From assembly GCA_037893225.1 (NCBI GenBank), contig JAZGUH010000001.1, positions 434,001 to 498,000 on the forward strand: DNA of 64,000 nt. The letters are read 5' to 3'. Positions 1 through 12,232 of this stretch are shown here, piece by piece. Made by a program: the position numbers and the translations under genes. This stretch comes from Hippasteria phrygiana. Lineage: Eukaryota > Echinodermata > Asteroidea > Valvatida > Goniasteridae. The notes under the pieces were generated by a model, which worked only from the letters and a program-made list of their open reading frames with translations, had not been told where the DNA came from and did not search any database. Each line of letters starts with the position of its first letter. The stretch's first letter is position 1.

Positions 1-625
1 ACTTGGACTTTCGACACAGGAAAATTTTACCGAGACCGTGGTAGAAGTAACCGAGCTGTCAATATAACGACTCATGAGGGCGCTTTGCATGACCTTTCCA
101 CATTGACGCGATTGACCCAAATCACGCGTGCCTTTTCATTTTTCCGGCCGATGTGTACACGCAGGCCTACGTCTTTACATTGTGTAGCACCAATCAAACT
201 TCCGACTGTATCAATAATAAAATCTGCCATGATTGCGACCAAAAGAGGAACAACACACTGGAATTTGGAAACTTGCCACATATGCACCGCACCGCGGTGA
301 AACAATGCAAAGCGCATGTGTGGCTTCCCTGTGAAGCATGACCTTGCACTCGGGCCGGATGTACGCTTTCCTGAGCCACTTTTACAGACTCGCACTGTCC
401 GCACTGGACTTGCATTGTATCGTCTCAGGAAAAGTTACCTGGTCAGTTTTCCTGGGCAGCAGTTGCCCGGTAGAAATAACCGCTGGACTCAGTAAAAGTA
501 ACTGAGAGGAAAACGTCCTACATTTTTGTAGGCTGTCCGCACTGGACTTAAAATGGTAAAAGTACCCATCGTCTCGGTAAGTTTTACCAAAAAAAGTCCA
601 GTGCGGACAGGGCTTTAGACCAGGC
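1..625. mobile_element. Right part of an inverted-repeat element cut by the window edge
   Basis: The stretch contains repeated 'gtccgcactggac' motifs (near 397 and 536) and ends with the inverse 'gtccagtgcggac' near 597-609 followed by 'agggctttag'. A related, complete copy with matching ends lies at 41937-42325. No gene is visible; the short open frames on both strands overlap each other and show no codon structure. The left end is probably outside the window. Confidence 0.5.
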
Positions 626-1250
626 CTGTTCACCTGATATTTGTTTCCGTTTTGTTTTTTGGAGGGAGTGGGGAGAGAGGGGCTTACGGTGTGATCCGCC
701 GCTGCCGCCGCCGTCAGATCCAACCCCTTGGTAACAACTTACTTTCAATGACAGTACTTACAATGTATGTACAGACACTCAATTAATACACACCCATATT
801 GTACAATGTACATGTACATGTACATGCACGCAGTATTAATATCAATTCAATTAAATAGTAGGCCTATTGATGAATTCTTAACTCAATTCCAAAGTGATAT
901 TGGGGATTTCTTTTAGAAAATTGATTTTAAAGTAGAATACATGTAAGTGTAGAGGTTATATTGTGAAAATATTGACATCTACTACAAAATGTGCTGGATA
1001 TGACTGGATTGATTAGAATGGATGAGGAGCGCTTACCGAAAAGAAAAGGGAAACAGGAAAAGATGGAGGCCAAGACTGAGAAGGGAAGATTGTGTGAGGA
1101 GGGACACGAGGAAGGTGGAGATGGATGAATGACAGAATGTATACAGCAGAGGATCGGAGACATTGGAGAGAAGTGATACATTAAGTCCATTGTAGAATGC
1201 AGTGTACGCCTAACTCCACCCCTTGTAAAGGGAACATATGGCATGTATTA
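626..1250. other. Stretch without recognisable gene
   Basis: AT-rich DNA with alternating TACATG repeats around 805-830. No exon-like open frame with plausible splice sites or family resemblance was seen. Confidence 0.4.
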
Positions 1251-2120
1251 GAACGGGAGCCCAGGGGGGTCAGCCTAGCTGGAAAGTTAACCAATTTCCA
1301 TGTATATATAGCAATGATCCACATGCATGCCGATGTAAGGAAATGGGACGTCTACCGAGCACACTGTGGTGGGTGTGGTCAGGAGGGCCATGACAAAGGG
1401 CCCCAAAATTGGGCTAGCCTAGCTGGTGAGTTAACCGGATGAAACCTACTGGAAAATGTTCGGCATAGTCCCAGGTATCATGAATGGCCACTGCCAGACA
1501 TTTTCAGTGGTGGAGTGTGCCCGCCAGACGAAAAAAACCTGTACAGGAGGGGGCGTGGCTGTAACCCCCTCCTGTTCCTTTACGCCGATATGTAACTTGA
1601 GAGTAACTTAAGAGTAATTTAAGATCAGACTAATTAACTAAAGAGCGGCGCGAATAGTGCGGAGGGGGCGGGGCCGCCACCCCCTTCCAAGTACATTTTT
1701 CCTTATATCATCGCAATACATTATTTTAATCCTGTCAAATTTTCCTGGCATATTTGCCGATGCCATGTTCAATGTGGTACAGTACATTATACAATGATGT
1801 GTTGCGGCTGGAGCTTAGTTTTTCAAAACGAGGTACAGGCAATAAAAACTTACGAAAACAGATGTTTACATCCATTTCCCTTGTTCTTTATGCTTTGAAA
1901 TACACTTGGACACAAGATAAAACATTCTTACATTATAACACTGGTTATTTTCACCCTTTTGTGGGCGTGGCTTAAATATGTAAAGCAGGGTGCGAATAAG
2001 AGCACTCTGATTCAAACAAGAAAAAAGGATTTTCTGGCAAAACAGTTTCTGCATTGTTAACTGTGTTAATAGTGCACTGCAAAGATGATTTAAAAAAAAA
2101 GATTGTGTAAATCAATAACA
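1251..2120 (+). repeat. Left arm of a long imperfect inverted repeat
   Basis: From about 'acgggagcccagggg' at 1251 to 'tgtgtaaatcaata' near 2120 this arm is the reverse complement of 4276-5292. Shared landmarks are 'gttaaccaatttccatgta', 'ggtatcatgaatggccactg', 'aaagagcggcgcgaatagtg' and 'gtgttataatgtaag' (inverted). The left arm lacks roughly 100 bases present in the right arm near 4865-4945. No transposase frame was recognised in either arm. Confidence 0.75.
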
Positions 2121-2406
2121 TAACGTTTTAAACTTACACAAGTTCTTTTTCAATGAAAAATGACAGTGGTGTACATGGTATTTAGAGAAAACACGTGGGG
2201 GACACACGTACATGTAGGAATGAATGGAGAAACATAAGAGATAAAGAGCAAAGAGGGGAGAGGCACATCAAAGATCAAAGGGAGTAAGGAGTGGTGAAGT
2301 GATACTGACAGCAAGAATGTGGGTTGGGAAGGAAGAGGGCACAGGGGTGGTTAACAGGCAACGGAGGGAATAGAGGAAAGGGAAGACATGAAAGAATGAA
2401 AGAAAC

Positions 2407-2722
2407 CAGGGACGGATCCAGGAATAATTGCGGGAGGGGGGGGGGGGGGGGGGGTCAGACCCGTCAGATTTTTTTTATGTCCGATTTTTGCGGACAGCCG
2501 GACATACATGTATCTAGGTAATGCAGTACATTGTGACTGATGCACTTACATGTACCATTAACGTTCACCACATACAGATAATAACCCTGCATAATGTTAT
2601 TATTTTGTATTATTACTGTAATTATTATAATTGATTTTGGGTCACAGCAGGAGGGGTTTCGACCACCCCACCCCCCCCCCCCCCCCCCCTTCCCCCTTTG
2701 GGATCCGCCCGTAGAAACCCTG
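2407..2722. mobile_element. Short element with CAGGGACGGATCC-type ends and poly-G
   Basis: Left end 'cagggacggatccagg' and right end 'gggatccgcccgtag...accctg' form an imperfect terminal inverted repeat. A poly-G tract follows the left end and a poly-C tract precedes the right end. The same end type bounds 15550-16399. It contains no coding potential. Confidence 0.55.
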
Positions 2723-2974
2723 ACAGTGACAGAACAGTATTGGAGTATAGGCGTCCCGTAACCTACAATACCTGATTATTCGAGCTGAAGTCCCCACCAT
2801 GGATGCCCCTCTTCCCACCCAGCATGGTCATTTAAGTGCCGAAGTTCTAAATTATTGGTTTGCCAGAATCACATACAGGAGTCTGACACCATTCAGAGGA
2901 CTTATTGCCTCCTTTAATGTCTTCCCCTTTCCTTAACCCTTGACACACTTATACCATCTCCTATAGAATACCGC

Positions 2975-3066
2975 AGTGATGACGTCAATCAATGCAATGT
3001 TTGGAACCAGAATACATTCTAAGCTGCATTTGTTTGGAATTACCAGTTTTCGCGCCAACTGACGTC
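2975..3066. promoter_or_regulatory. Pair of CRE-like TGACGTCA sites
   Basis: Two exact palindromic octamers TGACGTCA occur about 80 bases apart (near 2980 and 3060). This is the consensus CREB/ATF site. No start exon was found next to them, so a regulatory role is an inference from motif alone. Confidence 0.3.
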
Positions 3067-3289
3067 AGACTTCGGTACTCTATTAATCCTACTTCTTGCC
3101 ACTTTTTTTGTCCGCCATCCTTATCTCCCACAAATCTCTTTCATCCTCGCCCAAACAAAACTCTTTTGTTCCTTGCGGGTCATTTCCCTCCATTTGATTT
3201 TCACCTGTCGATCTCTCCTCTAGTCCTTAAACTCTCTTTTATATGCCTCGCACGTTACCCTACATTATATATAGTATTTTATAAACACT

Positions 3290-4000
3290 GCGTAGGCCTG
3301 TACAGGTTCTGTATATACTTCTGAGGACAAGAGGAGAAAGAAAATACAAAGAAATCTTTCAGTCCTCGCAAGTCAAGTCTTTTGTTGAAATCGGTCCTCG
3401 GAAGTAAAAATACGTGCTTAGTCTATGGGGTTGGGTTATATTAAAGGAACAATACATATGTAGGAAACACAAAGCATTGTCCTCGGAAGCAGTGGCGCAC
3501 CCAAGAGGGGGCTTGAGCCTCCCCCCCCCCCCCAGGTTGTCATTTTTGTTATTATTATTATTATTGTTGTTTTTTTTAGTCCTAGGAATTGACCGTGGTG
3601 ATATGTATGTGGCTATGGGGGTTTAAATAGCGCCACCAACGTCAAAAGAGTCCATCCACCCCCCCCCCCCCCTTTTTCAAAATTATTTCCCGGGAAAAAA
3701 TCTGGGGCAACATATTTTTTTTTTAAAGTAAACAAAAATTGGTGAGCCCACCCCCTACCCCTACCCCACCCCCACCCCACCCCCCCCTCCCCCCACCCCT
3801 CCAAAGTCAAATCCTGGGTGCGCCACTGTTCGGAAGTATTGGGAAAGTACGAGTGTGTGTACTCACACGAATATACACCTGCCCACTTACAGGGTACCTC
3901 CATTGTTGACCCTACTTCCCATCTATTCTCTTTTGTTCCCATGGAAATACAATGTATAAAAATACATAGCGTTTTTCTCGTCGGGTCCATCAATTTCTAT
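3290..4000 (+). repeat. Dispersed repeat copy A (interrupted by the hAT-like element)
   Basis: 'gtacaggttctgtat...gaggacaagaggagaaa...cttttgttgaaatcggtcctcg...cttagtctatggggttggg' also occurs at 20868-21072. The family is unknown; no coding sequence was recognised. Confidence 0.6.
3490..3828. mobile_element. hAT-like short element with 8-bp target duplication
   Basis: Ends 'cagtggcgcaccca' and 'tgggtgcgccactg' are perfect 14-bp inverted repeats. The flanks read 'ctcggaag' and 'ttcggaag', an 8-bp direct repeat with one mismatch. A related sequence at 20870-21070 reads straight through the corresponding junction without the element, so it acts as an empty site. Internally it is poly-C/poly-G rich and non-coding. 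TIR beginning CAGTGGCG plus an 8-bp duplication is typical of hAT elements. Confidence 0.75.
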
Positions 4001-4275
4001 AGACCGACTTGCCGGGTACCATTGTCCCTATTTTGTCCCTTTGCTCCCGGGTGCGTTCATACACACATACACCAGAGAGATATGAGAAAAATAATTACTC
4101 ACTCAGGTGGGACATGAACTCTCGATCTGGAATTTGCGTCGGAGTAATGTAAATTGAATTTAGAGTTTTGCCCTTTTTTATATAAACACTGTATACACAC
4201 CCCCAGAGTATCACACTGTTATTTGCCTTTAAGGAAAAACTTGCCCAAGTTCAAAACGTCAGTGCCGGCTTATTT

Positions 4276-5292
4276 TATTGATTTACACAATCTGTTTAAA
4301 AATTAACTTTACACAATTAACATAGTTAACAATGCAGAATTGGTGTTTTGCCAGCAAAATCTCAAATTTTCCTTGCTTGAAGTGCTCTTATTCACACCCT
4401 GCCTGACATATTTAGGCCACGCACACAAAAGGGTGAAAATAACAAGTGTTATAATGTAAGAATTTTGTGTCCAAGTGTTTTTCAAAGCACAAAGAACAAG
4501 GGAAATGGATGTAAAAAACCCTGTTTTTGTAAGTTTTTATTATCTGTACCTCTTTTTGAAAAACTAAACTCCAGCCCCAACACATATAATATATTGTTAG
4601 TACTGTACGTATCGAACGTGGTCAATAGCCTACTTGTTTCGGGAAATGGACATTTGATGAGAATGGTGTGTTTTTTTGTTTCTTTAATGGGTATAAAATA
4701 GCCACAAGGCATCGGCAAACATGCCAGGAAAATTTGACAGGATTAAAAGAATGTATTGCGATGATATAAGCGAAAATGTACTTGGAAGGGGGTTACGGCC
4801 ACGCCCCCTTCGCACTATTCGCGCCGCTCTTTAGTTATAAGTCTGATCTTAAATGACTCTTAAGTAAAATTTCTATTTTCTAAAAGTGTCAAGGCATATC
4901 TATAGAAACTGGTTTCACATTTTTCTCTGTCGCCGCGTTGCAACTGTATCGGCGTAAAGGAACAGGAGGGGGTTACAGCCACGCCCCCTCCTGTACAGGT
5001 GTTTTTCGTCTGGCGGGCACAATCCACCACTGAAAATGTCTGGCAGTGGCCATTCATGATACCTGGGACTATGCCGAACATTTTCCAGTAGGTTTCATCG
5101 GGTTAACTCACCAGCTAGGCTAGCCCAATTTTGGGGGCCCTTTGTCATGGCCCTCCTGACCACACCCACCACAGTGTGCTTGGCTGACGTCCATTTCCTT
5201 ACATCGGCATGCACGTAGATCATTGCTATATACATGGAAATTGGTTAACTTTTCAGCTAGGCTACCCCCCCCCCCTGGGGTCCCGGTCTATA
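4276..5292 (-). repeat. Right arm of the long imperfect inverted repeat
   Basis: Reverse-complement partner of 1251-2120, about 1.0 kb, ending at 'cctggggtcccggtc'. It carries two short internal inversions built on 'ggttacggccacgcccc' and 'ggttacagccacgcccc'. About 2.15 kb of unrelated material, including the two poly-G elements, separates the arms. Confidence 0.75.
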
Positions 5293-7391
5293 TGGTAAGA
5301 TGTCTAATAACTGCATGAGGTCCTTAATTTGTGTGCATAAATTACACTGAAAATACATGCCCAATCAAGTCTGACAGGTTAGTTCTATTTTTAATTTCCT
5401 TTTGCCATAGACAGAAATTATTAACCACCACATGTCAAATCTAAGTCTAAAGTTTAGAGTCCAAATACAAAGCACACCAAAGAATGACAGTCGAGACCAA
5501 AGGGCAACATTTTGGCTGATGATATCACATAAAGTCTCGGAGTCTTTACAAAATAAGGTCTATACAGGGAATCCACTCGGTGAAGCACCTGTTGAAAAAA
5601 CAATGCTATGCTCCGCCAGCCAGGTGTGAGCTGATTTAGGGTTTTGGGGGTTGTTTTTTTTTGGGGGGGGGTTCAAGATTGTGGAGAGCCCAATTTGCCA
5701 ACTTTTTGGAGAATAAAGAAAACTTACCGTCTTTTAAAAATTTCCTGTAGTTTTCTTTTTGAAAGCATATTTTTAGTGGGTTTTTTCTTCATGTTTTCAT
5801 GTTTTCATGTTTTTTGCTGTTGAAAAAAAGAGGATTCCCCCTCCCTTCTATTTATTTTTACATGATGCCAGGGATACATGTATATTCCCCAAGATGACCA
5901 TTCCCATTTTGCAATGGCTTTCACTGACACTGGAGTCCCACAAATCCATTCAATTTGCATCCAGCAGATCGACTGGAAGGCATTTTTTCTCTACTCTGCA
6001 CTTTCGTGGCATATTTTTAAAAATGAAAAACAAAAAAGACAAATAAAAAAATAAAAATACAAAAAATAGTAGCGGGATGGGGTAGGATGGTGGGCATGTA
6101 TACATTACTATGAATGTTTTGCAGATCAAGTGCACTAGTGCTACTTTATGGACATGATAAATCACTCCAGGGCACCATGATGGATTACAGATTTCACAAA
6201 ATGTAATGCACCACATCTAGAAAATAATTACATGTTTACGTTTACATTTACATGTATGCTGATTTATCTGTACAGTATTTAACAGCTGTTGAGTATTTAT
6301 GATTTATCATAAATGGATGAAGGGCATCAGGGAGATATGTACATTGTACGTGTTGGATGCAATGCTTCCTCAACAGATTAAAAACAAAGTTCCGCATCAC
6401 ATATAGTGACTAGTGAGCAGTCAACAAAAGCTCGTATGCATGGCAGCCATCTCTAGTGGGCTTTGTTTCTGTCATGAATCTGTAACAATGGAGGCACAAA
6501 AGGTCTACATGTAGGTGCCTACCATAGGGGAACAAAGTGTGCATAGGATCTAATGTTTTCTTTTGTTTTGTTTTATTTTGTTCAGATACTGGCCAGTAGG
6601 TACATGGTACATAGTGCACAAGACATGTTGCATATTTATACTGGGATGTCAATTTAAATTCCTGCTGGTGCTACACATACAATGTAAGACTGCATTTAAT
6701 CAAGATGCCCTGTTTAAATATATTATAGTTTAAAACAAATGCTTCGTACAGGCAATGTACATGTACCTGGCATTTCACCCATGGGACACAAATCTTGTCC
6801 AAGGAGTGCTTTTGAATAAAAAAGTAAAACAAAGTCAACACAGCTCATGTGCACGTACCTGATTTATGTAATGTACAGTAGATGTTTTTACATGTATTAC
6901 GCATGACGATGATGTGACGTAAATGCAAGATATATGGTATTGCATTGACATAAATCATCTGCAAGACTGCGCTCACAGCAAGGTTTGAGAAAGAGACACA
7001 GAGGTTCTGCCTAAGACAATATTTGTGCGGTGGAGAGGGTAGGCCCTATGCAATGAAAATAAGCCAGTTCAGTATTTCAACTGCGCATGTTAACAATGAC
7101 ATTTTATTCCTAATGACCCACGTGACCTAACGCGCGCGTGTGAACGCAAAAGGTAGTCTCACAACGCGAACATGTTAAATTCAATCAGCATGGGCGTTCG
7201 CGTAACATGGCATGACATTACGGCAGCAATTTTATCTCGAATAACCTTTTACCTTTGAGGTACCGAACTAGCTTATTGGTCTCAACTACGTACGTACATA
7301 CATGCACGCTGTACCTGAAAAAAAATAGGTCAAACTCTTGCTTGCTTCACTAGGAAGTGTGTACAGTACATTGTACATGTATGTAAATGAA
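5293..7391. other. Gene-free AT-rich stretch
   Basis: T-rich and A-rich runs (5650-5830, 6020-6068) and TACATG repeats. No exon with splice sites or protein resemblance was found on either strand. Confidence 0.4.
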
Positions 7392-8134
7392 TTTAAAGGT
7401 ACACATGTGTACACGATTGGTAATCCTCCAATTCTTTTTTACTGAATTATTACAAAATACCTTATTAGACTAAGTTAACCAGTTCGCGTCGGATGACATA
7501 CACGCAAAGGTTTTGCGGTATTCGGAACGGATGACGGATAAACATGCACTCGAGCAAGGCTGGAAATATCCGTCAGCAACCCGCTCGCAGCAAGCGAGGC
7601 CGGCAATATATCAGGGTGTGCTACCCACAGATGACGGCCTGAACCCGTCTGGCACCCAGGCTTGTGAAAAATAATCCCGCGCCTGGGTCCAGTCAATGTC
7701 AAAATAATCCCGGCGTCAACTGGTTAATAGCAATCTCAATCATCCTGTGAAATGATGGCACTAGGTGTGCTGTCGTTGTCAATAAAAGTGGACATTTTCC
7801 AACAATTTCCGGCTGACAATCATAGGAAAACTGCCCTGTAGCCTTTAGTCAAGGCGCGCATGGCTACCCGGATGAGTGGAGCGCCCCGGACATAATGGCA
7901 TATCCGGGGCGCGTCACGTACGCCCCAGATAGCCACTCACGCTTTGACTAAAAGGCTATCATCCGCCCGACGGTTGAAAACGAACACCGTTTTTTCTCTC
8001 GTTTTTTTCACCATCCAACAACGCAAAACTTTGAACAGGTCAGTGGAACGATATTTCCTATAAAATACTGACCCCCCAAATCTGCCCATTTCTGAAAATT
8101 ACAACAATGACCAATCATGTACACTACGTTTAAG
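7392..8134. mobile_element. MITE (TTTAAAGGTA..ACACGATTGG family), copy 1, with nested insertion
   Basis: Begins 'tttaaaggtacac...acacgattggtaatcctccaatt' and ends 'caatgaccaatcatgtacactacgtttaa'. The second copy at 29614-30015 has the same interior ('gtgaaatgatggcac', 'gcgcatggctacccgga', 'ggctatcatccgcccgacgg'). This copy is interrupted at about 7463-7745 by another element. Non-coding. Confidence 0.8.
7475..7727. mobile_element. Element nested inside the 7.4-8.1 kb MITE
   Basis: Bounded by 'ttaaccagttcgcg' and 'cgtcaactggttaa', of which the outer ten bases are perfectly inverted. Comparison with the uninterrupted sister copy (29690 region, 'ataccttactgtgaaatgatgg') shows this segment is extra. 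No coding frame was recognised. Confidence 0.65.
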
Positions 8135-8225
8135 AGTTCAAAAAGTTACATGTAAATTGTCAGTCCTGTTTTTTTAATGGCCTATTGCAATGTACATTTA
8201 CACAAATGTACATGAAGTAACCAGG

Positions 8226-8400
8226 CTTAAACAACTGGGCGTGTTTAAATAAGGGAATAAATATGTGCTGGGCCGGTTTAAAACCACCTTGGGGACTGGG
8301 CGCTTGATAATGACCCGAGCCGAAGGCGTCCAGGCCCCAAAGCGGTTTTAATCGTATGTTTAAAACCGGCCCTGCACATATTTATTCCCATTCATGAAAT
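8226..8400. repeat. Inverted repeat with TTTAAAC motifs
   Basis: 'gggaataaatatgtgctggg' near 8253 is inverted at 8365-8391 ('gccctgcacatatttattccc'), both next to 'ccggtttaaaac'. Several TTTAAAC copies follow at 8758-8820. It is probably one more fold-back element; the outer limits were not resolved. Confidence 0.55.
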
Positions 8401-8829
8401 ACCTTTTTGTATAATTAAGCAAAAACCACCGAAAATTATAAATTTCCAATGATTTGGTTCAAATTTGTTTACCTTGGTTTGTAAAATACCCCTTCAGCTA
8501 TTTAATGGTTCGTGCCACGCGCGAATAGTGCTAAACATTTCCTTATATGGAAATTGACGCGCGCGCGACGCGCTCGCCAGGTGGTGCAGAACGCAGCAGT
8601 GCCGGTGTAGTGTGAAATTATGGACTCTAAATACGGACGCATCGGTAGTATTGAGCTTGCGTTATTAGGAGAGTGACTGGTCGCTCGAGTGTTCAACCAA
8701 TAGAATGGACCAGATTTTGTAGGATGTACTCTACATTTCGTGTGACACCGGAAAAACATGTTTAAAACCGCGCCGTGTTTAAACAACTTCCAGCCGTGTT
8801 TAAACAACCGTTTAAACACATCCACGTGA

Positions 8830-9938
8830 CAGGCTCTTGACCAATAGGGATAGTGAAACTCGCTGAGGCATTTATGAATATGGTCTAAATTAGTGTTGCA
8901 GTGGTTATTTTGATTCCTCTCATTCTGAAAAAGTTTTACTCAAATATACAATACATACATGACTGTTTTACGTGACTGTAGTATCTGTTGACCTCCCCCT
9001 CCCTACCCCACCAACATATATCCACACTGACCATCCAATATTAGGGGGTGCAAAATTATGGAAATTTGCAGAGTGTCCTCTGGGAAACAACACAAAATTT
9101 CCCTATTCCAAAATTGTTTGCATTTTGCATTCATACCCACGTTCATCTAATATGAATGTGTAAATTCCTGCCATACTTGTGCCATACTTGCTGAATATCA
9201 ATTTCAATAGGTCATAATGTTTAAATACAGTACATCTGAAACCAAGCTAACGATATTTCCCTCATACCATGTGGCCCCCTGATAATAAGTGTTTTTTTTC
9301 TAAGGACATCACAACTACTGTACATTAAACTCCAATTCAAACACACTGTAGTTCTGGCTTCCTCAACAGGACTTACACTACATCAGCACAAGTGGTACAG
9401 GAAACTTGGCACAGACACGAACTCCGGGGTTTGATCCACATCCAATCTTTAGGTTTCACAAAACTCCCCAATGACAATTTAAGTTCCTTGATCATGATTT
9501 CCTGGCGTTTGGATCCTTCTTTGTGCTTTTGGTTCCTTGTTTGTAATTTTAGGCAGAACAAGGGGACTAATTCCACAGACATTCTGTTACCCCACCAGCG
9601 TTTGTTGCTGGATCCAAGAGATCTAGAGCTGGTAATGATATTCTAAAGTTGTGGCGTTCTTCTAGAGCTACATGTACTTGTACATGTGTACATGTAGGCA
9701 AGCAAGAAGCATGTACAATGTACATAATATGTATTAACCCTCCTAGTCTTTGACCCGCCAAACCCCTTTGAAATTTTCAACACTTAGAATTCACATACAT
9801 GTACCAATGTGGGAGCACTACCAACACTTCATGCTGTAATAAGGTCGAGTAGTGTGGACCCTCCCAAGAACTTCACAGGGAATTGAGAGTACATGTAAGT
9901 ACCTGTAACGTGGACCCTTCAAAGCACTCCAAAGATAT
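8830..9938. other. Stretch without recognisable gene
   Basis: Low-complexity and unique AT-rich sequence. Short open frames lack splice sites or family resemblance. Confidence 0.35.
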
Positions 9939-10218
9939 TAACCCTAAACCCACCTCATAATCCTCCAAAATCCTCCTTGCAGTTTTGGAGGATTGAGGAT
10001 AAATGGTGTTTCAAGCGAGGAGGATTTTGGAGGATTGAGGATGAATGGTATTTGTTTTAAAAGAGGATTTTGGAGGATTGAGGATGAATGGTGTTTCAAG
10101 CAGAGGATTTTGGAGGATTGAGGATGAATGCATTTTTTGGGGGGCAGGGTAATCGGAGGATTTTGGAGGATTGAGGATGGTTCCTAGCAAAAAGGGTCTA
10201 GGGGGTTAGGGTTAATGG
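9939..10218. mobile_element. Telomere-like-ended element with GGATTTTGGAGGATTGAGGAT repeats
   Basis: Starts 'ttaaccctaaaccc' and ends 'gggggttagggttaa', an inverted pair made of CCCTAA/TTAGGG hexamers. The interior holds about five degenerate copies of a ~35-60 bp unit built on 'ggattttggaggattgagga'. The 25407-25772 element has the same ends and the same interior motif in the opposite orientation. Non-coding. Confidence 0.65.
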
Positions 10219-10717
10219 TGAAAGAGGGAACACTGTAGGGATCTTGCCAGTAGAAATTGCTTGTTTAGTTTTTTGCTATTCCACCAGTAGATTCATATAA
10301 GCACGTACAGGTATTCTAGTATACGTGTAGCTAATACTTCAAAACACTTAAGGACTCCACACAGCACATAGTTTTTTAAGGCTTCAAAACCCTTCTCATG
10401 AGAATATCTTAAGGGTTTTGAAGTTTTGTACATGTATACTACATACATGTACAGCAGGAGAAGCGGCCAGCCCCTTAAATAGGCAAAGTTATTGCCACTG
10501 GGATGTACTGGACTCCCCACATACATTTGTAACTTGGACCTTATAAGAACAAGAAGTGGTAATTTTTTCTAGATTTTTGAGAAATTACCCAATTTTTTTG
10601 TGACTAACGCGCCAACAAAAGTAGCGGCGAAACGACAATTTTTGGGCTGTTTGTCACCCTGACAAGCAAAAGTAATATTGTAAAGAAAACACAGTAGAAT
10701 GAGGAATAGATTTCAAC

Positions 10718-10813
10718 AAAATTAAATTAAATTAAATTAAATTAAATTAAATTAAATTAAATTAAATTAAATTAAATTAAATTAAATTAAATTAAATTAA
10801 ATTAAATTAAATA
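10718..10813. repeat. Pentanucleotide microsatellite (AAATT)n
   Basis: About 19 uninterrupted copies of AAATT. Confidence 0.95.
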
Positions 10814-11612
10814 AGCCAAACGACCACAACAAAAATGACTAAACATCAGCCGTGACAGTGACAACGTACATGTATGTACAATGTACAACATACCCAGTAC
10901 CCAATTTTTCTTCCCAAATTCAATGCTGAACCTTAGCTGTGGGAGACTACATGTACACGTAGCTGCGATAATCATAACCCTCAGCCCAAAAAGGGGGGAC
11001 CTGAGGGTTACAAATAACTCTATTCATACAATGTATTTTTGTGACATCCACTGAACATTGGATGGTTAATTACAGCTTTTAGGAGTCAGAATCCATAACA
11101 AAAAAATACTCAAGCTCTTCACAGTCTTTGTCAGGCTAATTTTTTTTTAATTATGTTTTTTAGCAATTTCCTACCTGCATTTAGCACACATTCATCAAGA
11201 ACTACATGTATTTTTGTCAGTTTTGCATACAGGGGTGCATTCCACGTAGTTGGCAAAAGTTGGCAACGTTCGCGTAATTGTGGAATGCACCCGTTTTGAG
11301 CAGGGAGTCGGGTTTCCATTATGCAACACATTTGGAAATACATATCAAGTAATAAGACACCAGACTAGAACTCCTCAAATGACATCAGAGAAAAGCCTGA
11401 ACAAGCTATTTTCTTATATACATGTATGTGTCACTATTCTCACAGTCGGCATGATGTCACATCTTCCTCTTCCTCTATTAATTTGTACACGGCACGTGAT
11501 TTTGCTTTCCCCTTCGCGCTGCATAGCAACCCATTGATCTCCGTACAAAGTTCAAGCGAAGTTTCCTGATGTCCGACCGCGAGAATGAGGCCACCCAAAA
11601 TGACTGCAGCGC

Positions 11613-11825
11613 ATGTTCCTCAGTCAATGTTGTGTTTATGAAGATTTTTGCCACATAAAGGAAACTGATGTAATCAGAAAGCTACATGATTATGATGATC
11701 TAAAAATAGCCGACATCGTCACTCAATCGAGGGACAGCTGCATTAACGTGGCTAGATCTACAGCTGGTCCCCGGCTTGCTACTGCAACAGCAGGCATGGC
11801 AGGTCAGGCATTTTCGCCTAATCTA
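11613..11825 (+). CDS. Possible first coding exon, unrecognised protein
   Basis: An ATG directly after an in-frame stop opens a 71-codon frame that ends at 'aatctag' followed by 'gtaaagg', a reasonable splice donor. The inferred peptide is polar with motifs such as KLHDYDDLKIADIV and ends in a Gly/Ala-rich tail. I do not recognise a family. It lies just upstream of a MITE at 11858, and no second exon was found. It may be chance. Confidence 0.2.
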
Positions 11826-11857
11826 GGTAAAGGCCCCTATTAATTATTGATACATGT

Positions 11858-12136
11858 TTAACCCCTTGCGTATGGATGCCGCAAATATGCGCCAAAAGAA
11901 CAGTGCCACCAGGCCGGATGTGCCACCAGGCCAGTTTCAATCCATTGTTGGATTAAACAGTGTCACCAGGCCGGATGACGCCATTGGCCGCTGTTTGTTC
12001 AGTTTCAATCCATTGTTGGATTATTGTGTATAGGTTACGCTTGACTGCACAAACACATTGTAGCGGTCGCTTGGCTGCCATAACCGCCGCGGCACCCCGA
12101 TGTCTCCCGTAAAATACCGTACTCAAGGGGTTAAGA
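11858..12136. mobile_element. MITE with AACCCCTTG ends, copy 1
   Basis: Left end 'taaccccttgcgta' and right end 'tactcaaggggttaa' are inverted. The interior ('gtgccaccaggccgga', 'gtttcaatccattgttggatt', 'cacaaacacattgtagc', 'taaccgccgcggcac') is shared with 57247-57456. Non-coding. Confidence 0.8.
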
Positions 12137-12232
12137 GAAAAGATGCAGCTGTTTATTTTATCTAAAGAAATTAGGTCTAAAGGCTAGCCTATGACTGACA
12201 CATGACTGAACTGTGAACTGGGGGTTTCGAGT

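Noticed and set aside
9939..10218. Interstitial telomere
   Set aside because: Only one to two hexamers at each end in inverse orientation, not a tandem TTAGGG array.
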